From NCBI GenBank assembly GCA_001897355.1, contig MKST01000011.1, positions 295,457-359,456 of the forward strand: a stretch of DNA of 64,000 bases, given 5' to 3'. Positions within the stretch are counted from its first letter, which is position 1, and the number at the start of each line of letters is the position of its first letter. Source of the DNA: Solirubrobacterales bacterium 67-14. Lineage in GTDB: Bacteria; Actinomycetota; Thermoleophilia; Solirubrobacterales; 70-9. Below the pieces are notes generated by a model. The model was not told the origin of the DNA. It worked only from the letters and a program-made list of their open reading frames with translations, and made no database searches. The translations under genes and the position numbers were made by a program. Below, in pieces: positions 34,037 to 42,723 of this stretch.

Positions 34037-34101
34037 AGAGCCTATCCCGGCAGGGCTGCGAAGCGGTGCGCTGGCAAGCTCTGCCTGCCGGGATAGGCTC
34101 T
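34037..34101. terminator. Long inverted repeat, 18-base perfect stems
   Basis: Arms 34037-34054 and 34084-34101 (start AGAGCCTATCCCGGCAGG and its exact complement) enclose a 29-base loop. It fills the gap between the transporter stop codon and the epimerase start, both on the minus strand. No T-run follows, so intrinsic termination is not assured; attenuation, RNA processing or a mobile palindrome are alternatives. Confidence 0.55.
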
Positions 34102-35075
34102 TACCCGCCTTCTGCCGCTTCCAGAGTGCTCTCGCCCACGTCACCGGTCGGTCGCTTCGCCCACCAGCTGGAGAGCGCCAGGCCCGCGATCAGGTCCCAG
34201 ACACCCCACCAGGCAGCGACCATCGCCACCCCGCCGAGTCCCTCGAAAACGCTCAAGGCGATACCGAGGCCGAGGGCCGCGTTCCTCACCCCCACCTCGA
34301 AGGTGATCGCCCGCCGGTTCGGCTCCGAGACCCGGAAAGAAGCGGCGATCCCGTAGCCCAGCAGCAGCGCCAGCGTGTCGTGCAGGAAGACCGCCACCGC
34401 GACCAGGGCGATGTAGTTGACGAAGACGCCGATGTTGCCGATCAGCGCGCCAAGGATGAAGAGGACCAGGAAGATCATCGAGAACTTCTTGACCAGGGGC
34501 TGGACCTTCTTCGCGAATTCCGGCTTGCGGCTGGAGATGGTCAGCCCGAGGCAGAGGGGGATGCCGATCAGCACGACGATGTCGAGCAGCAACTCGATTG
34601 CGCTCACGTCCACGTCCTTGAGCACCTGCGACGCCTCCGGATGCATGCCGGCCCAGAAGGCGATGTTGAGCGGCATCAGGAAGATCGCCAGGAAGTTCGA
34701 GAGGGCGGTCATCGACAGCGAGAGGGCGACGTTCCCCCGCGCCCGGTAGACCAGGATGTTCGAGATGTTGCCCGGCGGGCAGCAGGCGACCAGGATCATC
34801 CCGAGGGCGATCGAAGGCCGGAAGCCGAGGGCCAGGGTCAGGAGGTAAGTGATGGCCGGCAGGCAGATGAACTGGGCCGCGACCCCGACCGCCATCGCCT
34901 TCGGCAACTTCGCGACGTGCCGGAAGTCGTCGACCTTCATCTCCAAGGCGATGCCCAGCATGATCACGAAGATCACCGCGCTGAGCAGGAGAAGCATGCC
35001 GTCGCTGGTGTTCAGGTTCGCACTGTCGATGTCCTCCGCCCCGAAGGGGAGGTTGGGCAGAAAGGCCAGGCTCAT
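34101..35075 (-). CDS. Bile acid:sodium symporter (BASS/SBF) family transporter
   Basis: Membrane protein of 324 aa with about nine hydrophobic segments. The family motifs CCPPGNISNILVYRARGN and ITFEVGVRNAALGL are intact; these form the sodium/substrate-binding crossover region. It transports an organic anion with sodium; pantoate, keto-acids and bile acids are known for relatives. The upstream FMO gene ends 16 bases away, so both may be cotranscribed. Confidence 0.85.
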   Translation of the reverse strand: MSLAFLPNLPFGAEDIDSANLNTSDGMLLLLSAVIFVIMLGIALEMKVDDFRHVAKLPKAMAVGVAAQFICLPAITYLLTLALGFRPSIALGMILVACCPPGNISNILVYRARGNVALSLSMTALSNFLAIFLMPLNIAFWAGMHPEASQVLKDVDVSAIELLLDIVVLIGIPLCLGLTISSRKPEFAKKVQPLVKKFSMIFLVLFILGALIGNIGVFVNYIALVAVAVFLHDTLALLLGYGIAASFRVSEPNRRAITFEVGVRNAALGLGIALSVFEGLGGVAMVAAWWGVWDLIAGLALSSWWAKRPTGDVGESTLEAAEGG

Positions 35076-35091
35076 GCGCGGATGACCCGGC

Positions 35092-36426
35092 TCATGCGAA
35101 GATCTTCAGGTGCCGGTGGATCTCGGCCCGGTAGGCGTCCTTGTTGACGTAGAACGGGAGCCGGTCGAGCTGACGGTAGTTGTAGCCCGCGAAGAGGTCG
35201 GGCTTGGGACCCTGGACGCGGCGCCACATCTCCTCGGCCCGGGCCGGATCGCGATCACCGGCCTCGATGAACTCGGAGACGAGGTGGGCCTGGTTGTAGC
35301 GGCCCTGCCAGCCGAGCCCGGTCGCCTCGACCATGCCGAGCACGAAGACGTTGCGGTGCTTCGGGGTGAAGATGTTGAGGTAGAGGTCCGGGCTGTTGCC
35401 ACGCCAGTTGAGGTGTTCCGGGTCGATGAACGGGTAGTGGAGCTTGTAGCCGGTGGCCAGCATGACCAGGTCGTATTCCCCGGTCGATCCGTCGACGAAC
35501 TCGACCCCGGTCTTGGTGAAGCGCTTGATGTTCTTGCGGACGTGGATGTCGCCGTGGCCGGCGTGGTAGAGCACCTGGGTGTTCATCACCGGGTGGGTCT
35601 CGTAGATCCGCCCCTCCGGCTTGGGGAAGCCGAGCCGGGCCGGGTCGCCGGTCAGGAACTTGATGAACTTCCCGTCGATCCTGGTCTTGAGGAAGGCGGG
35701 CAGCGCCTTGCCCTCATTCAGGGTGTCGGAGGGACGGCCGAAGATGTACTTGGGAAAGAACCAGTAGCCGGAGCGCAGGCTCATCTCGATCGACTCCGCG
35801 TAGTGGACCGCGTCCACGGCGATGTCACAGCCGGAGTTGCCGCAGCCGACGATCAAGGCTTTCTTGTCCCGGAAGATGTCGGGCCGCTTGTAGGAAGCGG
35901 TGTGGAGGATCTCTCCCTCGAACTCGTCCTCGCCCTCGAAGGCCGGGATGCTGGGCTCCGAGAGGATGCCGTTGGCGATGATCACCCCGGCGTAGCGGCC
36001 GCTCTCCTCCTCCCCGTTCTCGTTTCGGATCGTCACCTTCCAAGCCGAATCGTCTGATTCCGGATCTTCCGGCTCCGCCCCGATCACCTCGGTGCCGAAG
36101 CGGTAGTTCCGCCGCAGGTCGAAGGTGTCCGCGTAATCCTTGAAGTAGGTGTTCATCTCCCAGTGGCTGGGGAAGTCGGCCACTTCGTCGCGCATCGGGA
36201 ACTCGTCGTAGGCGGTGGTCGTCTTCGAAGAGATCAGGTGCGCCGACTCGTACATAGTCGACTTCTCGCTGGTGATGTCCCAGAGGCCGCCGACATCGGA
36301 GTGGACCTCGAAGCCGACGAAGTCGATCCCGCGGCGGGAGAGGTTGCGGGCCGCGGAGAGCCCGGTCGGTCCGGCCCCGATCAGAGCCCACGGAAGTTCG
36401 TTATTTGCGTCCCCCTCAGGCACCAC
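35092..36426 (-). CDS. Flavin-containing monooxygenase
   Basis: NADPH/FAD monooxygenase of 444 aa. FAD motif IGAGPTGLSAARNL, FMO fingerprint FEGEILHTASY (F.G...H...Y), NADP motif VGCGNSGCDIA and the C-terminal LATGYKLHYPF. Oxygenates N- or S-containing compounds or performs Baeyer-Villiger chemistry. The start is a GTG at 36426 with a weak ribosome site. Substrate unknown. Confidence 0.87.
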   Translation of the reverse strand: MVPEGDANNELPWALIGAGPTGLSAARNLSRRGIDFVGFEVHSDVGGLWDITSEKSTMYESAHLISSKTTTAYDEFPMRDEVADFPSHWEMNTYFKDYADTFDLRRNYRFGTEVIGAEPEDPESDDSAWKVTIRNENGEEESGRYAGVIIANGILSEPSIPAFEGEDEFEGEILHTASYKRPDIFRDKKALIVGCGNSGCDIAVDAVHYAESIEMSLRSGYWFFPKYIFGRPSDTLNEGKALPAFLKTRIDGKFIKFLTGDPARLGFPKPEGRIYETHPVMNTQVLYHAGHGDIHVRKNIKRFTKTGVEFVDGSTGEYDLVMLATGYKLHYPFIDPEHLNWRGNSPDLYLNIFTPKHRNVFVLGMVEATGLGWQGRYNQAHLVSEFIEAGDRDPARAEEMWRRVQGPKPDLFAGYNYRQLDRLPFYVNKDAYRAEIHRHLKIFA

Positions 36427-36489
36427 GTTCCGGGCATCCTACGCCACCGCCCCTCCGGTGCCGCCACCGGGGCGCGGTACGGTTGGCAC

Positions 36490-37734
36490 ATGGCGGACGT
36501 CGCCCCCATCCACGCGCTCCATTACGACCTGAACGCGGTCGGCTCCCTGAGTGACGTGATCGCCCCGCCGTACGACGGGGTGAGCGAAGAGCTGCGGTCC
36601 GAACTGCTGGCCCGCTCACCTTTCAACGTGGTCGAGGTCGACCTGCCGGAATCCCCCGGCGGCGACCGCTACGAGCACGCGGCCGGCACCCTCGAGGAAT
36701 GGATCTTGAGCGGCATCCTCCACCAGGACCGCGAGCCTTCGATCTGGGCTCTCACGCAGGAGTACAACGGGCCCGACGGTTCGCTCCGGATCCGCAACGG
36801 CATCCTGGCCCGGGTCCGGGTCGAGGATTATGGCCCCGGCCGGATCCGGCCCCACGAACGCACCCAGCCGGGTCCGAAACAGGACCGGCTCGACCTGGCC
36901 CGCGCCACCCGCTTCAACCTCTCACCGATCTTTTCACTGACCGCACGGGATGCCTGGCCACAGGTCGAACCGGCGACCCACACCGAACCCTGGGCCGAGG
37001 TACTCGGCGAGGACGGGACTCTCAACCGGATCTGGCGGGTCACCGACCCAGAGATCCACCGGGCGGTCGCCTGGGAGCTGAGCGAGGCGGAATTGCTGAT
37101 CGCCGACGGCCACCATCGCTACGAGACCGCCCGCACCTACCGCGACGAGGTCGGCGGCGAAGGCGCCCATTGCTACACCCTCATGTCCCTCACCGGCCTG
37201 GCCGACCCGGGGCTGACCGTCTTCCCGATCCACCGCCTGCTGTTGGGCATCGGCGACCCCGATCTCGCCGATCGCTTCAAGAGGGGCATCGAGGAGGCGT
37301 TCGAGACGCTCACCGAGGGCGATCTCGACCCGGCGGGTCTGGAGGGGACCGGCTGCTTCGGGTTGTACGAGGCCGACGGCTCCAGACGGCTGCTTCGGCT
37401 CCGCGATCCCGCTTCCCTCGATGCCCTCTTCGACGGCCGCTCCGCCGCCTACCGCAATCTCGACCCGGCGATCCTCGAGAAGGTCGTCTTCGGCGAGATC
37501 CTCGGCATGAGCGAGGCCGACGTCGAGGCGAAGAAGGGACTCGGCTACGCGAAGTCGCTCGAAGAAGCAACGAGCGAAGTCGAGGCGGGCCGGGCCGGGG
37601 CCGCCTTCATCCTCCGCCCCACCCCGGTCGAGCAGGTCCGGGCGGTCGCCGACGCCGGCGAGACGATGCCGCCCAAGTCGACCTACTTCTTCCCCAAGCT
37701 CCCGACCGGCATCGTCTTCAACCCCCTGAGCTGA
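36490..37734 (+). CDS. DUF1015 family protein
   Basis: Protein of 414 aa. Conserved family blocks: VIAPPYDGVSEE near the N-terminus, RIRPHERT, ELLIADGHHRYETA and PPKSTYFFPKLPTGIVF at the C-terminus. Widely conserved, ParB-like fold suspected, cellular role not settled. ATG at 36490; longer upstream frame overlaps the divergent FMO and is not coding. Confidence 0.87.
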   Translation: MADVAPIHALHYDLNAVGSLSDVIAPPYDGVSEELRSELLARSPFNVVEVDLPESPGGDRYEHAAGTLEEWILSGILHQDREPSIWALTQEYNGPDGSLRIRNGILARVRVEDYGPGRIRPHERTQPGPKQDRLDLARATRFNLSPIFSLTARDAWPQVEPATHTEPWAEVLGEDGTLNRIWRVTDPEIHRAVAWELSEAELLIADGHHRYETARTYRDEVGGEGAHCYTLMSLTGLADPGLTVFPIHRLLLGIGDPDLADRFKRGIEEAFETLTEGDLDPAGLEGTGCFGLYEADGSRRLLRLRDPASLDALFDGRSAAYRNLDPAILEKVVFGEILGMSEADVEAKKGLGYAKSLEEATSEVEAGRAGAAFILRPTPVEQVRAVADAGETMPPKSTYFFPKLPTGIVFNPLS

Positions 37735-37817
37735 CCTCGCGGACCGCTCGGTTCGATTTACGGGCGCTATATCCCCCCAAATCGAACCCATCAGCCCGCG
37801 ACCTTTAGGATCGGGTC

Positions 37818-38390
37818 ATGGTCAAGATCTATACGAAGAAGGGCGACGACGGGACGACCGGGCTCTGGTACGGGGGCCGGGTCGAGAAATCCGGACTGAG
37901 GACCGACGCCTACGGCACCCTCGACGAAGCCTGCTCCGCGCTCGGGGTCGCTCGGGCGCTCTGCGATGACGGCCAGGAAGAACTCGCAGCCGACATCCTC
38001 GCCCTGCAGAACGAGCTGTTCGTGGCCGGGGCCGAGCTCGCCACCGCTCCGGAAGCGGCCGAGCGGCTCGAAGACGGGATCAGCCGGATCACCGCCGAGA
38101 TGGTCGACGCGCTCGACCCCGAGATCGACAAGTACATGGAGCGGGTCGACCTGCCGCCCAAGTTCGTGATCCCCGGCGGCACCCAGCTTTCGGCCCAGCT
38201 CGACGTGGCCCGCACCATCGTGCGGCGGGCCGAGCGGGCGACCGTCCGTATCCAGCTCGCCGGCGAGCTCGCCTCGACCGAGATCCTGCGCTTCCTCAAC
38301 CGGGCCTCGGACCTCGTCTTCTCGATGGCCCGCTACGCCGACGTCGACTCCCCGGACCTCTTCGAAGGCCGGCGCAAGTCCGGGGACTGA
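37818..38390 (+). CDS. Cob(I)alamin adenosyltransferase, PduO type
   Basis: Transfers adenosyl from ATP to cob(I)alamin, giving adenosylcobalamin. 190 aa. Signature TKKGDDGTTGL, YGTLDEACSALG, PGGTQLSAQLDVARTIVRRAER and FLNRASDLVFSMARY are all present. Stand-alone gene, 83 bases after DUF1015. Confidence 0.93.
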   Translation: MVKIYTKKGDDGTTGLWYGGRVEKSGLRTDAYGTLDEACSALGVARALCDDGQEELAADILALQNELFVAGAELATAPEAAERLEDGISRITAEMVDALDPEIDKYMERVDLPPKFVIPGGTQLSAQLDVARTIVRRAERATVRIQLAGELASTEILRFLNRASDLVFSMARYADVDSPDLFEGRRKSGD

Positions 38391-38425
38391 GACCTTGGCC
38401 TGCCGGCGAGGCGGTCGCTGACCCG

Positions 38426-39226
38426 ATGGACCTGGGCCTGAAAGGCCGCGTCTGCGTGGTGACCGGGGCCAGCGGCGGGATCGGACTGGAGGTGACCCGG
38501 CAGCTCTGCGACGAGGGCGCCAAGGTGCTGATGGTCTCCCGCGATCTCGAACAACTTGCGGCGATGTCCGAGGTGGTCCGGGCCGAGGGCGGTGAAGCCG
38601 AGGTCGTGGTCAAGGACGTGACCGACGACTGTGCCGGTCAGCACATCGTCGCTGCCGCGAAACAGGCCTTCGGCAAGGTGGACGTGCTGGTCAACAACGC
38701 CGGTGCCGCCGAGTGGAAGCCGCTGGAGGAAGCGAGCGAAGAAGACTTCCGTTTCCAGTTCGAGCTAAGCGTGATCGCCCCGCTCAACCTGATGCGGGCG
38801 GCGATCCCCGAGATGACCGAGCGCGGCTGGGGCCGGGTGGTCAACGTCTCCTCGACCGCCGGCAAACGACCCTCGGCGATGATGCCCGACTACTCGGTCG
38901 GCAAGGCGGCGATGCTCTCGCTCTCCCGGCAGTTCGCCGAGCGCCACGCCAGCGAGGGCGTGATGGTGAACGCGGTCTGTCCCGGGCCGACGGCCTCCGA
39001 CCTCTGGATGGCCGAGGGCGGACTGCTCGACCAGTCGAAGGAAGCGGCCGGCCACGCGACTCGCGAGGAGGCGCTGAGGGCGACCGGCTCGAAGCGGCCG
39101 ATCGGGCGGCTGGGCACGCCGGAGGAGATCGCATCAGCAATCGTCTTCCTCTGCTCCGAACGCGCCTCTTATGTTTCGGGCGTAGCTTGGGGCATAGACG
39201 GGGGCACCGTCCCAGTGATCATCTAA
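38426..39226 (+). CDS. SDR family oxidoreductase
   Basis: Protein of 266 aa with TGASGGIG, NNAG, VNVSSTAG (Ser) and YSVGK. An insertion near residues 195-225 (MAEGGLLDQSKEAAGHATREE) covers the substrate loop. VSRDLEQL after beta-2 leaves cofactor choice open. Substrate unknown. Its last 4 bases overlap the convergent apt gene. Confidence 0.85.
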   Translation: MDLGLKGRVCVVTGASGGIGLEVTRQLCDEGAKVLMVSRDLEQLAAMSEVVRAEGGEAEVVVKDVTDDCAGQHIVAAAKQAFGKVDVLVNNAGAAEWKPLEEASEEDFRFQFELSVIAPLNLMRAAIPEMTERGWGRVVNVSSTAGKRPSAMMPDYSVGKAAMLSLSRQFAERHASEGVMVNAVCPGPTASDLWMAEGGLLDQSKEAAGHATREEALRATGSKRPIGRLGTPEEIASAIVFLCSERASYVSGVAWGIDGGTVPVII

Positions 39227-39759
39227 CCGGAGGCCGGCAACTTCAGCAGCGCACGCGTCTGGTGCGGGGCGATGCGGTCGCGGCCGCCGAGGCCTTCGAG
39301 CTCGATCAGGAAGACGCAGCCGACCACCTTCGCCCCCAGTTTCTCGACCGCGTCGATCTTCGCCCGGGCGGTGCCGCCGGTCGCGATCAGGTCGTCGTGG
39401 ACCAGCACCCGGGCACCGTCGGAGAGCGCGTCGGCGTGGACTTCTAGCGCGTCGAGCCTGTACTCGAGCTCGTACTCGACCGAGACCGTCTCGGCCGGCA
39501 GCTTGCCGGGCTTGCGGGCGGGGATGAACCCGATGCCGAGCGCCTGGGCCAGCGCCCCGCCGAAGATGAAGCCACGGGACTCGGCAGCCACCACGAACTC
39601 GGCCCCGAGCGGCTCGGCCAGCGCGGCGAGGTCCCGGGTCACCGCGCGGCAAGCTTCGCCGTCGAGCAGCAGCGGGGTGATGTCCCGGAAGAGGATCCCC
39701 GGCTCGGGAAAGTCGGGGACTGGGCGAATCAGTGAGGAATAGTCCGGCTGGTCACCCAT
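39223..39759 (-). CDS. apt: Adenine phosphoribosyltransferase
   Basis: Purine salvage enzyme, adenine + PRPP to AMP. 178 aa, normal length. N-terminal VPDFPEPGILFRDITPLL, ESRGFIFGGALA and the PRPP-binding loop VLVHDDLIATGGTA are diagnostic. The true start is the ATG at 39759; the longer frame to 40014 is antisense shadow. Confidence 0.95.
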   Translation of the reverse strand: MGDQPDYSSLIRPVPDFPEPGILFRDITPLLLDGEACRAVTRDLAALAEPLGAEFVVAAESRGFIFGGALAQALGIGFIPARKPGKLPAETVSVEYELEYRLDALEVHADALSDGARVLVHDDLIATGGTARAKIDAVEKLGAKVVGCVFLIELEGLGGRDRIAPHQTRALLKLPASG

Positions 39760-39767
39760 GAGCGAGG

Positions 39768-40190
39768 CTACTTGCGGGTCGCGGTGAACTTCTGGTCGGC
39801 CTGGCAGAGCCCGCTGACGATCATCCGGCCACTCACCTTCTTGCCCTTCACCTTGCCGGTCAGAGTGCGCTGGTCGTCCTTGAAACTCACATCGGGCGAC
39901 CCCTTGAAGACCGCGCTGAAGACGCCGTTGCCCTTGATCTTCGAGCTGGCGCTCGGTCGCTGCGCCGCCGACGGGTACTTGAAGGCGACGAAGGTGGTGC
40001 CGATCCCGTAGCAATAGCCGGACGGATTGCCCTTGAAGGAGGTGACCCGGTTGTGCTTGATCTTCAGCGTCACTTTGACCTTGCCTTCGTCCTTGCCGAC
40101 GTACGTGCCGTTCTTCGCGGCGCCGGCGGCGGCCGGGAAGAGAAGGGTCGCGAGCAACGCGACGACTGCTGCGAGCCGGTTTCTGGTCAT
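39768..40190 (-). CDS. Secreted protein of unknown function
   Basis: Protein of 140 aa with a Sec signal peptide (hydrophobic AAVVALLATLLFPAAAGAA, cleavage likely after AGA). The mature part is basic and beta-rich (KVKVTLKIKHNRVTSFKGN, TLTGKVKGKKVSGRMIV). Two cysteines (SGYCYG and GLCQAD) could pair. No known family recognised. Eight bases upstream of apt on the same strand. Confidence 0.75.
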   Translation of the reverse strand: MTRNRLAAVVALLATLLFPAAAGAAKNGTYVGKDEGKVKVTLKIKHNRVTSFKGNPSGYCYGIGTTFVAFKYPSAAQRPSASSKIKGNGVFSAVFKGSPDVSFKDDQRTLTGKVKGKKVSGRMIVSGLCQADQKFTATRK

Positions 40191-40232
40191 GGCGCGGCAG
40201 CTTACCGACGAGCGTTACGGCATGATCGTGCT

Positions 40233-40802
40233 GTGGACTTCACCGCGATCGACCTTCCGGGGATGCTGCTCGACACCGAGTCCGCGGTGGCGATGAAGGC
40301 ACACGGCAGCACCGAGGCGGCGGTCCTGCTGCCGATCTCCGGCTGGCCCGAGGCACCTCGCCTCACCTTCACCGAACGAAGGGCCGACCTGCGCAAGCAC
40401 GCGGGTGAGATCTCCTTCCCCGGCGGCACCACCGAACCCGAGGACAGGGACCTCGAGGACACTGCCCTGCGCGAATCGGAGGAGGAGATCGCGCTGCACC
40501 GGGTCCACGTCGAGGTCGTCGGCGCGGTCCCGCCGGTCGGCACCTTCGCCACCTCCTTCCGGATCCGGCCGATCGTCGGGCTGGTCTCCGGGGAGGCGAC
40601 CATGGTCGCCAACCCGGACGAGGTCGCGGCGATCCTCTCCTTCGGCTTCGACGAGTTGCTGGACTCGTACGCGATGCGGCGGCTGGTCCGGCGCGGAGTG
40701 CCGATCCGCACTCCCACCTTCGAGCTCGGACGTCACTTGATCTGGGGCGCAACCGCCCGGATCCTGACCGACTTCTTCCACCGGATCGGGGCGATGGACT
40801 GA
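40233..40802 (+). CDS. Nudix hydrolase, CoA pyrophosphatase (NudL/CoAse) type
   Basis: Protein of 189 aa. It has the CoAse extension HAGEISFPGGTTEPED leading into the Nudix box with ALRESEEEI. The last Nudix glycine-containing tail is altered (EEIALHRVHVEV). Probably cleaves CoA or a nucleotide diphosphate derivative. GTG at 40233 chosen; ATG at 40293 is an alternative. Confidence 0.85.
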   Translation: MDFTAIDLPGMLLDTESAVAMKAHGSTEAAVLLPISGWPEAPRLTFTERRADLRKHAGEISFPGGTTEPEDRDLEDTALRESEEEIALHRVHVEVVGAVPPVGTFATSFRIRPIVGLVSGEATMVANPDEVAAILSFGFDELLDSYAMRRLVRRGVPIRTPTFELGRHLIWGATARILTDFFHRIGAMD

Positions 40803-40835
40803 TCAGGCGCCCGCGGCGGCTCTATGCTGCTGCCG

Positions 40836-41627
40836 ATGTCCGAGCCGCTCAAGTTCAGCCTCGACGGCAAGATCCTCGGGCCGGGCGAAGCCTTCCTGCC
40901 CCTGCCTGACGACGGCTTGCTGCGGGGCGACGGAGTTTTCGAAGTGGTGCGGGTCTACCGGGGCCGGCCTTTCGCGCTGGACCTGCACCTCGACCGGATG
41001 GAACGCTCCGCGGCGACCATCGAACTGCCGCTCGATCGCGGCCTGCTGAGCGTGGATGTCGACGGGCTGCTCGCCTCGCTCGACCACCCGGACTGCCTGC
41101 TGCGCCTGGTCCAGACCCGGGCCGGACGGAGGATCGTCACCACCGAGAAGCTGCCGGTCCACACCCCGTCGATCGCCCTCGCCACCGTCACCTACTCGCC
41201 GACCGTGGTCCTCAACGGCGTCAAGTCTCTTTCCTACGCCGCCAATATGCAGGTGACCCGACTGGCCCGGGCCGCCGGCGCGGCCGAGGCGCTGTTCATC
41301 CGTCCCGACCAGGTCGTGCTCGAAGCGCCGACCTCGTCGATCTTCTGGGCGACGGCCGATGGAAGGCTGCGGACGCCGGCGCTCGAGGCGGGAGTGCTCG
41401 ACTCGATCACCCGGCGCAAGATCGTCGAGGGGATCGAGGTCGAGCAGGGCGAGTTCCCGCTCGACGACCTGCTCGCCGCACCCGAGGCCTTTCTCGCCTC
41501 GACCACCCGCGAGGTCCAGCCGATCTCGAAGATCGACGATGTCGGGTACGGCGCAGCGCCGGGCCCGCAAACAGAAGCGGCGGCGAAAGCTTTCGCCGCC
41601 GCATTGGCCGAAGACCTCCGAGACTAG
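40836..41627 (+). CDS. Class IV aminotransferase (branched-chain/ADC-lyase family)
   Basis: PLP fold-type IV protein of 263 aa. N-terminal LLRGDGVFEVVRVYRG, PLP lysine in VKSLSYAANM, EAPTSSIFWA and SITRRKIVE blocks fit 4-amino-4-deoxychorismate lyase, branched-chain or D-amino-acid aminotransferases; I cannot separate these. A TATGCT hexamer lies 7 bases before the ATG at 40836, suggesting a leaderless start; an ATG at 40824 is possible. Confidence 0.82.
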   Translation: MSEPLKFSLDGKILGPGEAFLPLPDDGLLRGDGVFEVVRVYRGRPFALDLHLDRMERSAATIELPLDRGLLSVDVDGLLASLDHPDCLLRLVQTRAGRRIVTTEKLPVHTPSIALATVTYSPTVVLNGVKSLSYAANMQVTRLARAAGAAEALFIRPDQVVLEAPTSSIFWATADGRLRTPALEAGVLDSITRRKIVEGIEVEQGEFPLDDLLAAPEAFLASTTREVQPISKIDDVGYGAAPGPQTEAAAKAFAAALAEDLRD

Positions 41628-41631
41628 ACTG

Positions 41632-41695
41632 GCAGAGCCCCTCCCAGCCATTCATTGCTTCAAATGGGAGGGGCGGGTTACTCGTGGAGGGCGGG
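41632..41695 (+). repeat. Dispersed palindromic repeat, copy A
   Basis: Begins GCAGAGCCCCTCCCA and continues through TGGGAGGGGCGGGTT; 9-base stems CCCCTCCCA (41638-41646) and TGGGAGGGG (41665-41673) enclose an 18-base loop. Copy B lies at 48448-48511 in opposite orientation. Over the first 48 bases the copies differ at about 9 positions, all within or next to the loop; stems and flanks are identical. Confidence 0.8.
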
Positions 41696-41708
41696 TCGGA
41701 CCCCGCCC
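41689..41708. terminator. GC-rich hairpin between convergent genes
   Basis: GGGCGGG and CCCGCCC arms with a 6-base loop, directly after repeat A and 8 bases from the trxB stop. An A-run at 41719-41723 follows on the plus strand. Together with the repeat it is a likely bidirectional terminator for the class IV aminotransferase and trxB. Confidence 0.5.
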
Positions 41709-41716
41709 GACTCCTG

Positions 41717-42661
41717 TTAAAAAGTCGCGTCGCGGAGGTACCACTCCGCGTCGAGGGCGCCCTTGCAGCCGGAACCGGCGGCGGTGATCGCCTGGCGGTA
41801 GGTGTGGTCGACCAGGTCGCCGACCGCGAAGACCCCGGCCAGGTTCGTCTTCGTGGAAGTCGGGTCGGTCTTGACGTAACCCTCCTCGTCGGTGTCGACC
41901 TGACCCACGACCAGCTCGGAGCGCGGGATGTGGCCGATCGCCACGAAGACGCCGTCGACCGGCACCTCTTCGACCTCGCCGTTCTCGGAATGCTTGAGCC
42001 GGACCTTCTCCAGCGAGCCGTCCTCGCCGGCCACGAACTCCTCCGGGCTCCAGGGGGTCTTGACCGCGATGTTGGGCTGGCTCTCGGCCCGCTCCTGCAT
42101 GATCTTCGAGGCGCGGAACTCGTCCCGGCGGTGGACCAGGTCGAGGTTGGACGCGAACTTCGAGATGAAGACCGCGTCTTCCATCGCCGAGTCGCCGCCG
42201 CCGATCACCATGGTCGAGCGGTCCTTGAAGAAGGCGCCGTCGCAGACGCCGCAGGTCGAGACGCCGCGGCCCATCATCTCCATCTCACCGGGAATGCCCA
42301 GCCGCTTCGGCTCGGCCCCCATCGCGAGGATCACGGTCTTGGCGTGGTGTACCTCGTCGCCGAGATAGACCTTGTGGATGCCGCCGTCGGTCAGTTCGAC
42401 CTTGTCGACGTCATCGGTCACGAACCGGGTACCGAAGCGTTCGGCCTGGTCCCGGAAGCGGGTCATCATCTCCGGGCCCATGATCCCCTCGGGGAAGCCC
42501 GGGTAGTTCTCGACATCGGTCGTGTTCTGGAGCTGGCCGCCCCACTGGAACCCTTCGAAGACGAGTGGATTGAGTTCGGCCCGGGCCGCGTAGAGGGCGG
42601 CGGTGTATCCGGCCGGACCCCCGCCGATGATGATGATGTTTTCGACCTCGGTATCGCTCAT
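41717..42661 (-). CDS. trxB: Thioredoxin reductase
   Basis: NADPH:thioredoxin oxidoreductase, 314 aa from the ATG at 42661 (AGGAA site 8 bases upstream). FAD motif IIIIGGGPAGYTAALYAAR, redox pair in STCGVCDGAFF, NADPH motif VIGGGDSAMEDA and C-terminal AGVFAVGDLVD. In the gap to the upstream gene, TTACTT-TCTG-AAGTAA (42698-42713) may be a regulatory or terminator hairpin. Confidence 0.95.
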   Translation of the reverse strand: MSDTEVENIIIIGGGPAGYTAALYAARAELNPLVFEGFQWGGQLQNTTDVENYPGFPEGIMGPEMMTRFRDQAERFGTRFVTDDVDKVELTDGGIHKVYLGDEVHHAKTVILAMGAEPKRLGIPGEMEMMGRGVSTCGVCDGAFFKDRSTMVIGGGDSAMEDAVFISKFASNLDLVHRRDEFRASKIMQERAESQPNIAVKTPWSPEEFVAGEDGSLEKVRLKHSENGEVEEVPVDGVFVAIGHIPRSELVVGQVDTDEEGYVKTDPTSTKTNLAGVFAVGDLVDHTYRQAITAAGSGCKGALDAEWYLRDATF

Positions 42662-42723
42662 TTCCAAATTCCTGTTTTCTGGTCCGGTTTCATTACTTTA
42701 CTTTCTGAAGTAAGTGTAGCGCT

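Noticed and set aside
32820..35147. 775-codon plus-strand open frame
   Set aside because: Lies antisense to the epimerase and BASS transporter genes; composition dominated by Asp, Arg, Gln and Gly repeats typical of shadows in GC-rich DNA.
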